64,000 bases of DNA. Origin: Bog-473 sp963791995 (GTDB taxonomy: Bacteria > Actinomycetota > Acidimicrobiia > Acidimicrobiales > RAAP-2). The position numbers were made by a program, and so were the translations under genes. The DNA is taken from contig CAWBUQ010000008.1 in assembly GCA_963791995.1 (NCBI GenBank), positions 235,177 through 299,176 of the forward strand, in the 5' to 3' direction. Shown one piece after another: positions 9,064 through 18,761 of this stretch. The notes beneath the pieces were generated by a model. That model had not been told where the DNA came from. It ran no database searches and saw nothing but the letters and a program-made list of their open reading frames with translations. Within the stretch, counting starts at the first letter, position 1. Each line of letters opens with the position of its first letter.

Positions 9064-10143
9064 GTGAGCCTCCGGCACCTGGAGCTGGCCGACTTCCGCA
9101 TCTTCACGCACGCGCAGATTGAGCCCGCGCCCGAGGGCACGACGGTCATCACCGGCGCGAACGGGACGGGGAAGACCAGCGTCCTCGAGGCGCTGGCCTA
9201 CCTCGGCACGCGGCGTTCCTTCCGCGGTGCTCCGCTCGAGGCGCTGGTGCGCACCGGCGCGACGAGCGCGGTCGTGCGCGCTGACATCGAGGGGCCCGAC
9301 AGCCCCGTGCTGGTCGAGGCGGAGATCGCGCCGGACGCAAAGAGTCGGACACGGGTCAATCGCAAGAACGTCTCCGCGCGCAAGGACCTGGCCTCCGCCG
9401 TCCCGTGCACCGTGTTCTCCCCCGAGGACCTGGCGCTGATCAGCGGGGCGCCCAGAGGACGGCGCGACCTGCTCGACGACGCGCTGGCCGTGCTCGACCC
9501 CGCCGGGGCACGTGCGGCCGACGAGACCGAGCGGATTCTGCGCCAGCGCGCCGCGCTCCTGCGCCAGTCGGGCGCCCGGCCCGGGCCCGAGGTCATGACG
9601 ACCCTCGACGTCTGGGACCAGCGCCTGGCCGACACCGGGTCGGTCCTGGCCGCGGCGCGCGAGCGACTGGTCGAAGACCTCGAGCCCCTGGTCGGGGCGG
9701 CCTACAGCCACCTGGCCGGGGCCGGCGAGCGCCCGCTGGTGCACCAGCAGTACCGGCGGAGCTGGGACGGGGATCTGCGGGCCGCGCTCGAGGCCAGCCG
9801 GCGCGACGACCTGCGGCGCGGGGTCAACACAGTCGGTCCCCATCGCGACGACCTGATCCTCTCCATCGAGGGCCGCGAGGCCCGGACCCATGCCTCCCAG
9901 GGCGAACAGCGCTGCCTGGCGCTGGCGTTGCGCCTCGGGGTGCACCAGCTGGTGCGGGCCCGGACCACCCTTGTGCCCACACTGCTCCTCGACGACGTGT
10001 TCTCCGAGCTCGATCCAGACCGGAGCAGGGCGCTGGCAACCGAGCTGCCGGCCGGCCAGGCCATCTTGACCACGGCGGCGCCGCTGCCCGAGGGGATCGC
10101 GGTGGCCCGGGTCGTCCCGGTGCACACGCTGGTGACGGCGTGA
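9064..10143 (+). CDS. recF: DNA replication and repair protein RecF
   Basis: RecF is an ABC-type ATPase that helps load RecA at single-strand gaps. It starts at a GTG (VSLRHLELADFRIF). Walker A is GANGTGKTSVLEAL at about residues 33-46. The signature-like ASQGEQRCLALALRLG and the Walker B region LLLDDVFSELD are near the C-terminus. It lies 16 bp after dnaN and overlaps the next gene by 4 bp, in the usual dnaN-recF-dciA order. It is 359 aa and intact. Confidence 0.96.
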   Translation: MSLRHLELADFRIFTHAQIEPAPEGTTVITGANGTGKTSVLEALAYLGTRRSFRGAPLEALVRTGATSAVVRADIEGPDSPVLVEAEIAPDAKSRTRVNRKNVSARKDLASAVPCTVFSPEDLALISGAPRGRRDLLDDALAVLDPAGARAADETERILRQRAALLRQSGARPGPEVMTTLDVWDQRLADTGSVLAAARERLVEDLEPLVGAAYSHLAGAGERPLVHQQYRRSWDGDLRAALEASRRDDLRRGVNTVGPHRDDLILSIEGREARTHASQGEQRCLALALRLGVHQLVRARTTLVPTLLLDDVFSELDPDRSRALATELPAGQAILTTAAPLPEGIAVARVVPVHTLVTA

Positions 10144-10449
10144 GCGCGGCGGGCCGGGGCCCACGGCGCCTCGGTGAGTCCGTGCCCCGGCTCCTGAGCC
10201 GTCTCGGTGCCCCGCCCTCGACGGCGACCATGGAGGCGGTCTTCAGCCAATGGGAGTCGCTCGCCGGCCGCGAGCTGGCGGCGCATACCGCGGCCCGTGC
10301 GCCTCGACGGCTCGACACTCGTGGTTGCGGTCGACCATCCCGCCTGGAGCACCCGCGCCCGCATGGACGCGCAGCAGATCCTCGAGCGGATCCGGGCGGT
10401 CGAAGGGATCCCGGTCCAGCGCCTGGAGGTCGTCGTCGAGCGTCCGTGA
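10140..10449 (+). CDS. DUF721/DciA family protein (one frame change)
   Basis: DciA/DUF721 proteins sit between recF and gyrB in actinobacteria; characterised members assist replicative helicase loading. The GTG at 10140 overlaps the recF stop (GTGA). The first frame reads through RLLSRLGAPPSTATMEAVF and WESLAGRELAAHTA. The next frame continues RPVRLDGSTLVVAVDHPAW, WSTRARMDAQQILERI and VEGIPVQRLEVVVERP. The switch lies at about 10285-10300. Both halves together give the expected short family length of about 100 aa, so a one-base error is the likely cause. Confidence 0.82.
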
Positions 10450-10650
10450 CGCGGCTCGGGCGGCCACGGTCGTCGGTGCCGCAATTCGGTCCCCGACGGG
10501 GGTGTCACACGTCTCGCCGCAGACCGTTCATGAGTGCCGAATTGGCACGTCGGTCGGGTAGAATGGTGCGTCCGCATCGAAAGGCCGGAGGTACACCGTT
10601 CGGGGATTCGATTCGCACCAAGAAATCGTCGTTTTTGAAAGGGCGCGCCT

Positions 10651-12615
10651 GTGGCAGTGAAGGTTGACGAGAGACCAGGCGGGGCCGACGCCTCCTACAC
10701 CGAGGCCGACATCACCATCCTCGAAGGACTCGAGGCGGTGCGGAAGCGCCCCGGGATGTACATCGGCTCCACGGGGCCGACGGGTCTCCATCACCTGGTC
10801 TGGGAGGTCGTCGACAACAGCGTCGACGAGGCCATGGCGGGCCGGGCCACGCGGATCGACGTGACGATCCTGGCCGACGGCGGCTGTCGGGTCAGTGACG
10901 ACGGGGCCGGCATCCCGGTCGGACCCCACGCCAAGAACCCCAAGGTCTCCACGGCTGAGATCGTCCTGACCACACTGCATGCGGGCGGCAAGTTCGGTGG
11001 CAAGGGCTACCAGGTCTCGGGAGGTCTGCACGGGGTGGGGGTCTCGGTGGTCAACGCCCTGTCGACCCGCCTCCTGCTCGACATCGACCGGGACGGCCAG
11101 CACTGGGAGGCCGAGTTCGAGAAGGGCGGCAAGCTCAAGCGCAAGGTGACCGCAACCGGCCCGGCGCCGAAGGACCGCGCCAGTGGCGAGCCCCGCACGG
11201 GGACCACCGTCACCTTCTGGCCCGACGCCGCCATCTTCGACGAGACCGAGTTCCGCGCTCAGACCATCTTGGAGCGGATGCAGATCATGGCCTTCTTGAA
11301 CAAGGGCCTCGAGATCCGCTTCACCGACGAGCGCACCGACCCGGTGACCAAGATGACGTACAAGTACAACGGTGGCATCGTCGACTTCGTCAAGCACCTG
11401 AACGCGTCGAAGGAGTCGCTGTTCCGGAAGGTCGCCTCGTTCGAACAGGCCGAAGAGGGCCAGGAGGTCGAGATCGCGCTCCAATGGAACGCCGGCTACC
11501 ACGAGTCGATCCATTCCTTCGCCAACGGGATCTCCACCATTGAGGGCGGCATGCACGTGGAGGGCTTCTCCAAGTCCCTCACCAACGTCATGAACCGTTA
11601 CGCGCGCGCCCGCAACCTCTTGAAGGAGAAGGAGGACAACCTCAAGGGCGAGGACATCCGCGAGGGCTTGACCGCCATCATCTCGGTGCGCCTGCGCGAT
11701 CCCCAGTTCGAGGGCCAGACCAAGGCCAAGCTGGGGAACACGTCGATCCGGTCGCTGGCCGAGCGGACGACGAACCAGAAGCTCACCGAGTGGCTGGAGG
11801 AGAACCCCCGCGAGGCGGGCCAGATCGTGCAGAAATCCCTCCAGGCGGCCCGGGCGCGCCTGGCTGCTCAGGGTGCGCGCGATCTGACCCGGCGCAAGTC
11901 CGCCCTCGACGGCGCCGGTCTGCCGGGCAAGCTGGCGGACTGCTCGTCGCGTGACCCCCGCGAGTCCGAGCTCTTCATCGTGGAGGGCAACTCGGCCGGC
12001 GGCTCCGCCAAGGACGCGCGCAACCCGCACACCCAGGCGATCCTGCCCATCCGGGGCAAGATCCTCAATGTCGAGCGGGCCCGCATCGACAAGATGCTGA
12101 AGAACGCCGAGATCCAGGCGCTGATCTCCGCCATCGGGGCGGGACTGGCCGAGGAGTTCGACGTGGCCAAGATCCGCTATCACAAAGTGATCCTGCTGGC
12201 CGACGCCGATGTCGACGGCAGTCACATCCGCACGTTGCTCCTGACGTTCTTCTACCGCCAGATGAAGCCGCTCGTCGAAGGTGGCTTCGTCTACGTGGCG
12301 CAGCCACCGCTGTACTCGACGCTGGTCGGCAAGGAGAAGATCTACCTCAAGGACGACGCGGCCAGGGACGCGTTCCTGGCGGAGCACCCCGACCACAAGC
12401 ACGACTTCAACCGGCTGAAGGGCCTCGGCGAGATGGACTACGCCGAGTTGCGCGACACGACGATGGACCCCGGGAAGCGGTCGTTGCTGCAGATCAACGT
12501 CGAGCAGGCGGCGACGGCGGACGAGGTCTGCTCCATTCTCATGGGTGACGACGTGGAGCTGCGGCGCCACTTCATCCAGACAAATGCCAAAGACGTCCGT
12601 TTCCTCGATATCTGA
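10651..12615 (+). CDS. gyrB: DNA gyrase subunit B
   Basis: GyrB is the ATPase subunit of type II topoisomerase; it drives negative supercoiling with GyrA. GHKL ATP-site motifs are VDNSVDEAMAG, DDGAGIPV and GGLHGVGVSVVNALS. The Toprim motifs are EGNSAGGSA and DADVDGSHIRTLLL. The C-terminus RRHFIQTNAKDVRFLDI is canonical. It starts at a GTG at 10651, is 654 aa and has no frame interruption. The 200 bp before it (10450-10650) hold no gene and presumably the promoter, but no clear -35/-10 pair was found. Confidence 0.98.
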   Translation: MAVKVDERPGGADASYTEADITILEGLEAVRKRPGMYIGSTGPTGLHHLVWEVVDNSVDEAMAGRATRIDVTILADGGCRVSDDGAGIPVGPHAKNPKVSTAEIVLTTLHAGGKFGGKGYQVSGGLHGVGVSVVNALSTRLLLDIDRDGQHWEAEFEKGGKLKRKVTATGPAPKDRASGEPRTGTTVTFWPDAAIFDETEFRAQTILERMQIMAFLNKGLEIRFTDERTDPVTKMTYKYNGGIVDFVKHLNASKESLFRKVASFEQAEEGQEVEIALQWNAGYHESIHSFANGISTIEGGMHVEGFSKSLTNVMNRYARARNLLKEKEDNLKGEDIREGLTAIISVRLRDPQFEGQTKAKLGNTSIRSLAERTTNQKLTEWLEENPREAGQIVQKSLQAARARLAAQGARDLTRRKSALDGAGLPGKLADCSSRDPRESELFIVEGNSAGGSAKDARNPHTQAILPIRGKILNVERARIDKMLKNAEIQALISAIGAGLAEEFDVAKIRYHKVILLADADVDGSHIRTLLLTFFYRQMKPLVEGGFVYVAQPPLYSTLVGKEKIYLKDDAARDAFLAEHPDHKHDFNRLKGLGEMDYAELRDTTMDPGKRSLLQINVEQAATADEVCSILMGDDVELRRHFIQTNAKDVRFLDI

Positions 12616-12641
12616 GCAGCCGGACCGGAAGTAGGGAGCAC

Positions 12642-15158
12642 ATGCCACAGTCGACACGCGGCTCGGGCCGCGGGGGAGCGGGCTCGGGCGGGGATGCCGG
12701 GACGCCGCCGGGAGCCGACGAGCCCGTCAGCGGCTCCATCGAGCCCATCGAGATCCAAGAGGAGATGGAGCGCTCGTTCCTCGAGTACTCCATGTCGGTC
12801 ATCGTGGCGCGCGCCCTCCCCGGACGTGCGCGACGGACTCAAGCCGGTGCACCGCCGGATCCTCTATTCCATGTTCGACAACGGGCAGCGTCCCGACCGG
12901 CCGCATTCGAAGTGCGCGAAGGTCGTGGGCGAGGTCATGGGGACGTACCACCCCCACGGCGACTCGGCGATCTACGAAGCGCTGGCCCGCATGGTCCAGG
13001 AGTTCTCGCTCCGCCACCCGCTGATCGACGGGCACGGCAGCTTCGGCGGCCGCGGCCCCGACGACGGCGCGGCCGCCATGCGCTACACCGAGTGCCGCCT
13101 GGCCCCGCTCGCCCTCGAGCTCATGGCCGACATCGACGAAGAGACCGTCGACATGGTGGCCAACTACGACGGCTCGGCGCTCGAACCCGTCGTCCTCCCG
13201 GGCCGCTTCCCGAACCTCTTGGTCAACGGGTCGCAAGGCATCGCCGTGGGTATGGCGACCAACGTCCCGCCCCACAACATGGGCGAGGTGATCGACGCCG
13301 CCATCCACGTGCTGCACCACCCCGAGGCGACGCCGGACGAGCTGATGGAGTTCGTCAAGGGACCCGACTTCCCGACGGGCGCCCAGATCCTCGGGCGCCA
13401 AGGCATCCTCGACGCCTACCGGACCGGCCGCGGTTCCATCAAGATGCGCGCCGTCGCCGAGATCGAGGAGGGTCGCACCGGCGACCGCATCGTCGTCTCC
13501 GAGCTGCCGTACCAGACCTCGGTCGAGGTGATCGAGCAGAAGATCACCGAGCTCGTCCGAGCCGGCGACCTCGACGGGATCAGCGGGATGCGCAACGCGT
13601 CGGCCAACCAGCAGCCGAGTCTCGTGATCGAGCTCAAGCGCGACGCCAACGCCAACGTCGTCCTGAACAACCTCTACAAGCAGACGCCGCTGCAAACGAG
13701 CTTCGGCGTGAACATGCTCGCTCTGGTCGACGGCGTGCCCCGCACCCTGAACCTCGCTCAGGCACTCTCGCACTACATCGATCACCAGATCGAAGTCATT
13801 CAGCGCCGGTCGACCTACCGCTTGGAGAAGGCGCGCAACCGGGCGCACATCGTGGAGGGCCTGCTCAAGGCGATCGACATGCTCGACGCGGTGATCGCCA
13901 CCATCCGGGCCTCCGACGACCGGCCGGCGGCCCGCACCTCGCTGATGGCCGAGCCGTTCTCCTTCACCGAGGTCCAGGCGACGCACATCCTCGACATGAC
14001 CCTCGGCCGGCTGACCCGACTGGGTCGCACCGAGCTCGAAGAGGAGATGGCCCAGCTGCGCGCCACCATCGCCGAGCTCGAGGCCATCCTCTCCGACGAC
14101 GCCAAACTGCGGGGCGTCATCGAGACGGAGATGACCGCGATCCGCGACAAGTACGCCAACCCGCGGCGCAGCGTCATCACCCACGACCCCGGCGAGATGG
14201 GGGTGGAGGACCTGATCGACGACGAGGACATCGTCGTCACCATGACCCGGGCCGGCTACATCAAGTCGGTGGCCGCGGTGGCCTTCCGGACCCAGGGCCG
14301 CGGCGGGCGGGGCGTCCAAGGCGCCCGACTCAAGGAAGAGGACCTGGTCAGCCAGGTGGTGCACACGTCGGCCCATGCCTACCTGTTGCTCTTCTCCAAC
14401 CAGGGCAAGGTGTACCGCCTGCGCGGCCACGAGATCCCGATGAAGGACCGGACCGCTCGTGGCACCGCGGCGGTCAACCTGGTCCCGCTGGCTCCCAACG
14501 AGTCGATCACGGCCATCATCGCGAACCGCGCGAGTTCTCGGCAGAGCAATTCCTCTTCTTCGCCACGGCCCAGGGCCAGGTGAAGAAGACGGCGCTGAGC
14601 GAGTACGACAAGTCCCGGCGTGAGGGCTTCATCGCCATCAACCTGCGCGACGGCGACGAGCTCGTACGCGTCGTGGCGACCTCGGGAGCCGACGATCTCT
14701 TCGAGGTCACTCGCAACGGCATGACCATCCGCTTCAGCGAGGAGGACGTACGGCCCATGGGCCGTGACGCCGCCGGCGTGCGGGGCATCCGTTTGCGAAG
14801 CGGTGACGCGGTGGTCTCCTGCGACGTGGCGGCCGACGACACCGACATCTTGATCGTGACAGACGCCGGCTACGGCAAGCGGACCAAGCTCGAGCGCTTC
14901 AACCGCCAGACACGCGGGGGCCAGGGCGTGCGCGGCATCCGCCTGACCGGGACCAGGGGGACGGTCGTCGCTGCGTTCATGATCGCCCTGGACGAGGAGA
15001 TCCTTCTCGTCTCCTCGGGCGGCGTGGTCATCCGCACCCAGGCCCGCGAGATCGCCTCCCAGGGTCGCGACGCCACCGGGGTGCGCGTCATGAACCTCGA
15101 CGAGGGCCAGACCGTGGCGGCGGTGGCGCGGGTGTCAGCCGAGACCGAAGAGGACTGA
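12642..15158 (+). CDS. gyrA: DNA gyrase subunit A (two frame changes)
   Basis: GyrA is the DNA-breaking subunit of gyrase. It starts at an ATG after GGGAGCAC, 26 bp from gyrB. The N-terminal frame reads to SFLEYSMSVIVARALP. At about 12823 one extra base relative to the conserved ARALPDVRDGLKPVHRR moves the frame. The second frame carries the HPHGDSAIYEALARM quinolone region (Ser and Glu at the positions equivalent to E. coli 83 and 87) and the catalytic-tyrosine motif AAAMRYTECRL. Near 14528 the frame returns and the beta-pinwheel continues to VSAETEED. Because gyrA is essential and all domains are present, these are almost certainly sequencing errors. Confidence 0.96.
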   Translation: MPQSTRGSGRGGAGSGGDAGTPPGADEPVSGSIEPIEIQEEMERSFLEYSMSVIVARALPGRARRTQAGAPPDPLFHVRQRAASRPAAFEVREGRGRGHGDVPPPRRLGDLRSAGPHGPGVLAPPPADRRARQLRRPRPRRRRGRHALHRVPPGPARPRAHGRHRRRDRRHGGQLRRLGARTRRPPGPLPEPLGQRVARHRRGYGDQRPAPQHGRGDRRRHPRAAPPRGDAGRADGVRQGTRLPDGRPDPRAPRHPRRLPDRPRFHQDARRRRDRGGSHRRPHRRLRAAVPDLGRGDRAEDHRARPSRRPRRDQRDAQRVGQPAAESRDRAQARRQRQRRPEQPLQADAAANELRREHARSGRRRAPHPEPRSGTLALHRSPDRSHSAPVDLPLGEGAQPGAHRGGPAQGDRHARRGDRHHPGLRRPAGGPHLADGRAVLLHRGPGDAHPRHDPRPADPTGSHRARRGDGPAARHHRRARGHPLRRRQTAGRHRDGDDRDPRQVRQPAAQRHHPRPRRDGGGGPDRRRGHRRHHDPGRLHQVGGRGGLPDPGPRRAGRPRRPTQGRGPGQPGGAHVGPCLPVALLQPGQGVPPARPRDPDEGPDRSWHRGGQPGPAGSQRVDHGHHREPREFSAEQFLFFATAQGQVKKTALSEYDKSRREGFIAINLRDGDELVRVVATSGADDLFEVTRNGMTIRFSEEDVRPMGRDAAGVRGIRLRSGDAVVSCDVAADDTDILIVTDAGYGKRTKLERFNRQTRGGQGVRGIRLTGTRGTVVAAFMIALDEEILLVSSGGVVIRTQAREIASQGRDATGVRVMNLDEGQTVAAVARVSAETEED

Positions 15159-15163
15159 GGGAC

Positions 15164-15190
15164 GGCGCCGGACGGCGCCACGCTGGCGCC
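15164..15190. terminator. GGCGCC hairpin cluster between gyrA and lepB
   Basis: Three GGCGCC blocks (15164-15169, 15174-15179, 15185-15190) can form strong alternative hairpins in the 50-bp gap between the convergent gyrA and lepB genes. There is no T tract, so a rho-independent function is only suggested by position and stem strength. Confidence 0.4.
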
Positions 15191-15208
15191 GCGCTCGGTA
15201 CCCCCGCC

Positions 15209-15930
15209 TCAGAAGATGTGGATGGACGAGATGGGCCAGACCCGCAGCTCGACCTTGCCCACGATGAGCGATTTGGGGATGGGCCCCCAGTAGCGGCTGT
15301 CGCACGAATCGCCCCGGTTGTCGCCCATGACGAAGTAGTCGTTGGAAGGGATGTGGTACGGGTTGGCCAGGCTGTAGTTGGTGCCACCAGGGCCCGGCAG
15401 TGTCTTGCCCTGCACCACGGCGGGCAGATACGACTCGTTGAGTCGCGTCCCGTCGATGTACACGTAGCCGTTCTTGAGTGAGATCGTCTCGTCGGGCAGC
15501 CCGACCACTCGCTTGACGAGGTCGTTGACCTCCGGTCCGCCGCAATTCTCGGCGGGGGTCGCGAGAAGACCACGATGTCGCCGCGGTCGACGCCGTGGAG
15601 CTCGTAGCTCAGCTTGTTGACGAGGATCCGGTCGCCGATCTGCAGCGTCGGCTCCATCGACCCCGAGGGGATGAAGAAGGTCTGGACGACGAAGGCGCGC
15701 AGCAGCACGGCGACGAGGACGGCGACGACGACGACGATGATGCCCTCGCGCAGCCAGCGCGCGTTCGAGGGACGCTGGGCCGCCGCGGCCGGTCCGTTGG
15801 GTCCTGAGGGTCCCTGCGGGTCCGTGGGACCGCCCGGCGGGCCGAGCCCGTTCGGCGGCTCCGCGCCGGCAAGGCCGCCCGGCGGAGGTTCTTCGACGGC
15901 GACCACCGGGTCGTTCTGGTCGGGCGTCAC
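15209..15930 (-). CDS. lepB: Signal peptidase I (one frame change)
   Basis: Signal peptidase I cleaves signal peptides from secreted proteins at the outer face of the membrane. A Pro/Gly-rich cytosolic N-terminus leads into a membrane helix (IIVVVVAVLVAVLLRAFVVQ). The catalytic-serine motif FFIPSGSMEPTLQIGD follows, then RGDIVVFSRP. In the next frame come NDLVKRVVGLPDE (catalytic lysine region) and the box E-like FVMGDNRGDSCDSRYWGPI. The frame changes in a five-G run at 15554-15558. It starts at a GTG at 15930 and ends SSIHIF. An essential gene, so a homopolymer error is the likely cause. Confidence 0.93.
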
Positions 15931-15967
15931 CGAGGGCAGGCTAGACGGCGACGCGGGGGTCGGGGGC

Positions 15968-17701
15968 TCAGGCCGGGGTGGCGACGGGGATCACCGAGGC
16001 GGTGTCCCGGCCGGAGCGCAACACGGCGCCCGGGAGGTCACCGGTGGGCGCGCCGTCGCGGATGGTCTCCACGCCGTTCACCAGCACCCGGACGACGCCG
16101 TGCGAGCCGGCGTAGAGACGGGGGGTGTCACCGGGAAGGTCGTGCACCAGCCGGGCCGGCTCGGAGTCCACCGTCGCCGGATCGAAGACGAAGAGGTCGG
16201 CGGCGAAACCCTCTCGCACCACGCCACGATCGCGGAGACCGAAGAGCTCGGCCGGCTGCGCGGTCATCATGTGGACCGCCTGCTCCACGGACACCAGCTT
16301 GCGGCCGCGCAGGCAGTCGGCCAGGAACGCCGTGGGGTAGTTCGAGCCGCACATGCGGTCGAGGTGGGCCCCGGCGTCCGAGCCGCCGACCATGGCCCGC
16401 GGATCGCTCCAGATGGCGGCCCGCATCGTCCATGTGGCCTCGGTGCCGTCGTCGGTGTTGGGCCACAGGACCGTGCGCAGGTCGTCGGCCAGGACGATGT
16501 CGAGCAGGGTGTCGAACTCCGCCGTCCCGCGCTCGGCTGCGATGTCGGCGACGCTGCGGAAGGCGCAGCCGTCGTTGGCCGGCGCGTAGGTGTCACCGAT
16601 GACGTAGGTGCCCCAGTGCGAGAGGCCGCGGAAGACCCCGGCCTCTTTGCTGCGGACCCGCTCGTCGAGCTGGGCCCGCACGGCAGGGTCGGCCAGCTGC
16701 ACTTTGCGCTCGGCTTCGGGCAGGCCCATGACGTCGCCCCAGCCGGGGATGAGGAAGAGCGCGCAGTGGGTGCGGAAGCTCATGTTCATGGGAACGAGCG
16801 TCGGCATGGTGAGGGCCACGATGCGCCCGCCCGCCGAGGCGGCGGCGGACGACGCCGAGAGCTGGTGTTCGATCCGCTCGGCCGAACGGGCGTCGACGGT
16901 CAGGACGTTCCAGTTGAGGGGCCGTTGCGCCGTGACGCTCATGGTCGTCATGAGGTCGATCTCCTCGGGGCTGAACGAGTCCAGGCACCCGTTGGTGATG
17001 TACTCGAGCGTGGTGCCCTCGTGTGCCGCGACCTCCTCGCAGAAGGCGAGCATCTCGCGCCGATCGGCGTAGCGGGAGGTGATGGGCCGCCCTTCACCGT
17101 CCGAATGCGTGCGGGACTGGGACGACGAGAAGCCCAGACCCCCAGCCGCCAGGGACTCGGCCAAGAGGGCACGCATGGCGGCGATCTCCGCGTCGCTGGC
17201 CACCTCCTCGCCGCGCTCGGCACCCATGACCTTGCGCCGGAGCGCGCAGTGCCCGACCAGGAAGCCGGCGTTGACCCCGAGCCCGCCTTCGAGCGTGTCG
17301 AGGTACTCGGCGAAGCTGGACCAGTTCCAGGGGACGCCCTGCTCGAGGGCGGCGAGCGGCATCCCCTCGACCTTCGCCATCATGCGGCGGATGTAGTCGG
17401 CGTCCTCGGCATTGATCGGTGCCAGCGTGAACCCGCAATTGCCGCCGATGACCGTCGTCACCCCGTGCACGTTGGAGGGGGACGCCGTCGGGTCCCAGAA
17501 GAGCTGCGCGTCGTAGTGCGTGTGGGGGTCGACCACGCCGGGCATCACCATCAATCCCGTCGCGTCGAACTCCGTCGTCGCCGGCCCGTCGACCTGGCCG
17601 ACGGCGACGATCCGACCATCCTTGACCCCGATGTCCGCCAGGCGGGCCGGGGCTCCGGTCCCGTCGACGAGCGTGCCGGATCGGATGACGTAGTCGAGCA
17701 T
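15968..17701 (-). CDS. D-aminoacylase / N-acyl-D-amino-acid deacylase family amidohydrolase
   Basis: This 577-aa member of the amidohydrolase superfamily belongs to the D-aminoacylase branch, which hydrolyses N-acyl-D-amino acids or related amides with a metal centre. The metal-binding start is VMPGVVDPHTHYDAQLFWDP. Further family signatures are GVTTVIGGNCGFTLAP, GHCALRR, GGSDAGAHLDRMCGSNYPT and the C-terminal GVVREGFAADLFVFDP. It starts at an ATG at 17701. It is intact. The substrate is not predictable; actinobacterial genomes often have several such paralogues near CoA-linked catabolic genes. Confidence 0.82.
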   Translation of the reverse strand: MLDYVIRSGTLVDGTGAPARLADIGVKDGRIVAVGQVDGPATTEFDATGLMVMPGVVDPHTHYDAQLFWDPTASPSNVHGVTTVIGGNCGFTLAPINAEDADYIRRMMAKVEGMPLAALEQGVPWNWSSFAEYLDTLEGGLGVNAGFLVGHCALRRKVMGAERGEEVASDAEIAAMRALLAESLAAGGLGFSSSQSRTHSDGEGRPITSRYADRREMLAFCEEVAAHEGTTLEYITNGCLDSFSPEEIDLMTTMSVTAQRPLNWNVLTVDARSAERIEHQLSASSAAASAGGRIVALTMPTLVPMNMSFRTHCALFLIPGWGDVMGLPEAERKVQLADPAVRAQLDERVRSKEAGVFRGLSHWGTYVIGDTYAPANDGCAFRSVADIAAERGTAEFDTLLDIVLADDLRTVLWPNTDDGTEATWTMRAAIWSDPRAMVGGSDAGAHLDRMCGSNYPTAFLADCLRGRKLVSVEQAVHMMTAQPAELFGLRDRGVVREGFAADLFVFDPATVDSEPARLVHDLPGDTPRLYAGSHGVVRVLVNGVETIRDGAPTGDLPGAVLRSGRDTASVIPVATPA

Positions 17702-17816
17702 GGGACCTCCGGGAGCGTGCCCTGCAGGCGAGGCGCAAGGCAGCGAATCTGACGACCCGTCAGCTTATCCGTGCGCCCGGCGGGGCCTTCGGGCCGGCGG
17801 GTGGGCCCGAGAGGCC

Positions 17817-18421
17817 TCAGCCCGGCCAGTTCGGCGACGGGATCGCTCCCTCCTCGTAGTGGCGGATGATGGCGGCGCGGATGTCGCCGAGGCGGGCCTC
17901 GACGGCTGCCTCCCGGCTCACCAGCTCGGCGACCTGGTCCTCGAGCGTGCCGAGGACGCGCCGGACGTCCGCCGGCGAGGTGAGGTCGACCCCGGCCATC
18001 TCGCCGTGCGGGGCGACCAGCTGCTCAGATCGCGCCAAGACGCCAGGGTCCAGCTCAGCGTCCGGCTCGAGGTCGTCCCGAGCGGACCACCCCTGACCCC
18101 ACGAGCGGGCGGCGAGCACGCCGGGGAGGTCGTCGACGACCTCCTTGCTGCTCGGTGCACCGGTCGCCAGGCCGTGGCGGAGGATGGCGACGTCGCCCGC
18201 GAGGATCCCGCGGCGTACTGGAGGGCCCCGAGGGCGAGCATGAGCTGGTCCCGCCAGGCACGTACCGGAGCGCCCGCTGACGCCGTGCCGACGCCGGCCG
18301 ACTCCTCGAGTACCCGGTCGATGTCGACCAGCAGGATCGGGCGGTCATGTTCGGGCGTCCCCTCCTCGCCCTCGCGGTCACCGGGGTCGCCGTCCGGCAG
18401 CTGCGCGTGAGCTGATGGCAC
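17817..18421 (-). CDS. Hypothetical protein (one frame change)
   Basis: I do not recognise this gene. Two frames join at about 18200-18210 into one protein of roughly 200 aa. The first reads from a GTG at 18421 through RPILLVDIDRVLEESAG and RAWRDQLMLALGALQYAAG. The second reads LAGDVAILRHGLATGAPSSK, DDLPGVLAARSWGQGWSARD and ends IIRHYEEGAIPSPNWPG. No membrane segment, signal peptide or catalytic motif is visible. It is Asp/Glu-rich and predicted soluble. It faces away from the dCTP-deaminase-like gene. Confidence 0.55.
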
Positions 18422-18761
18422 CGGTTCACACTCCTCTGCTGCACCGCCGGGATCGGCGAGCAAACGCCCGTCCCGATGTACCTAACCATCGAACCCTGGC
18501 CACGGTAAGTGCTGGAGGTCACTAATTCGGGGATGATTTGGGTCCCTCCGGCACCGACCGCAGAGCGTCGGGCGGGCCTTTCTTCCTGAGCCTGTGGACA
18601 ACTGCTCGTTCCAGCACAATGGGCCTGTTCACGACCCTGTCCCCAGGTCATCCACACGCTGTGCCGGGCACTGTCCCCAAGCCGCCGTTTCCACATGAAC
18701 GCACCACGTGCTTTGCTCTGAGCATGGACGCGTCCCGGCCCCTCTTCGTGTGGGTGGGCGG
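18422..18761. promoter_or_regulatory. Intergenic region with DnaA-box-like sequences
   Basis: This 340-bp divergent gap has TGTGGACAA at 18593-18601, which is the exact complement of the actinobacterial DnaA box TTGTCCACA. It also has TCATCCACA at 18648-18656, and CTGTCCCCA twice (18637-18645 and 18671-18679). Such a cluster upstream of a nucleotide-metabolism gene could couple its expression to DnaA. No clear promoter hexamers were identified. Confidence 0.4.

Noticed and set aside
10528..12657. Long open frame on the minus strand opposite gyrB
   Set aside because: It mirrors the strong third-position GC bias of gyrB, has no recognisable domain and is fully antisense to an essential conserved gene.
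12799..14430. Long open frame on the minus strand opposite gyrA
   Set aside because: Same shadow effect; its translation is His/Asp/Val-rich with no family signature.
12642..15158. gyrA as a pseudogene
   Set aside because: The gene is essential and every catalytic and structural segment is retained across the two frame changes, so base errors are more likely.
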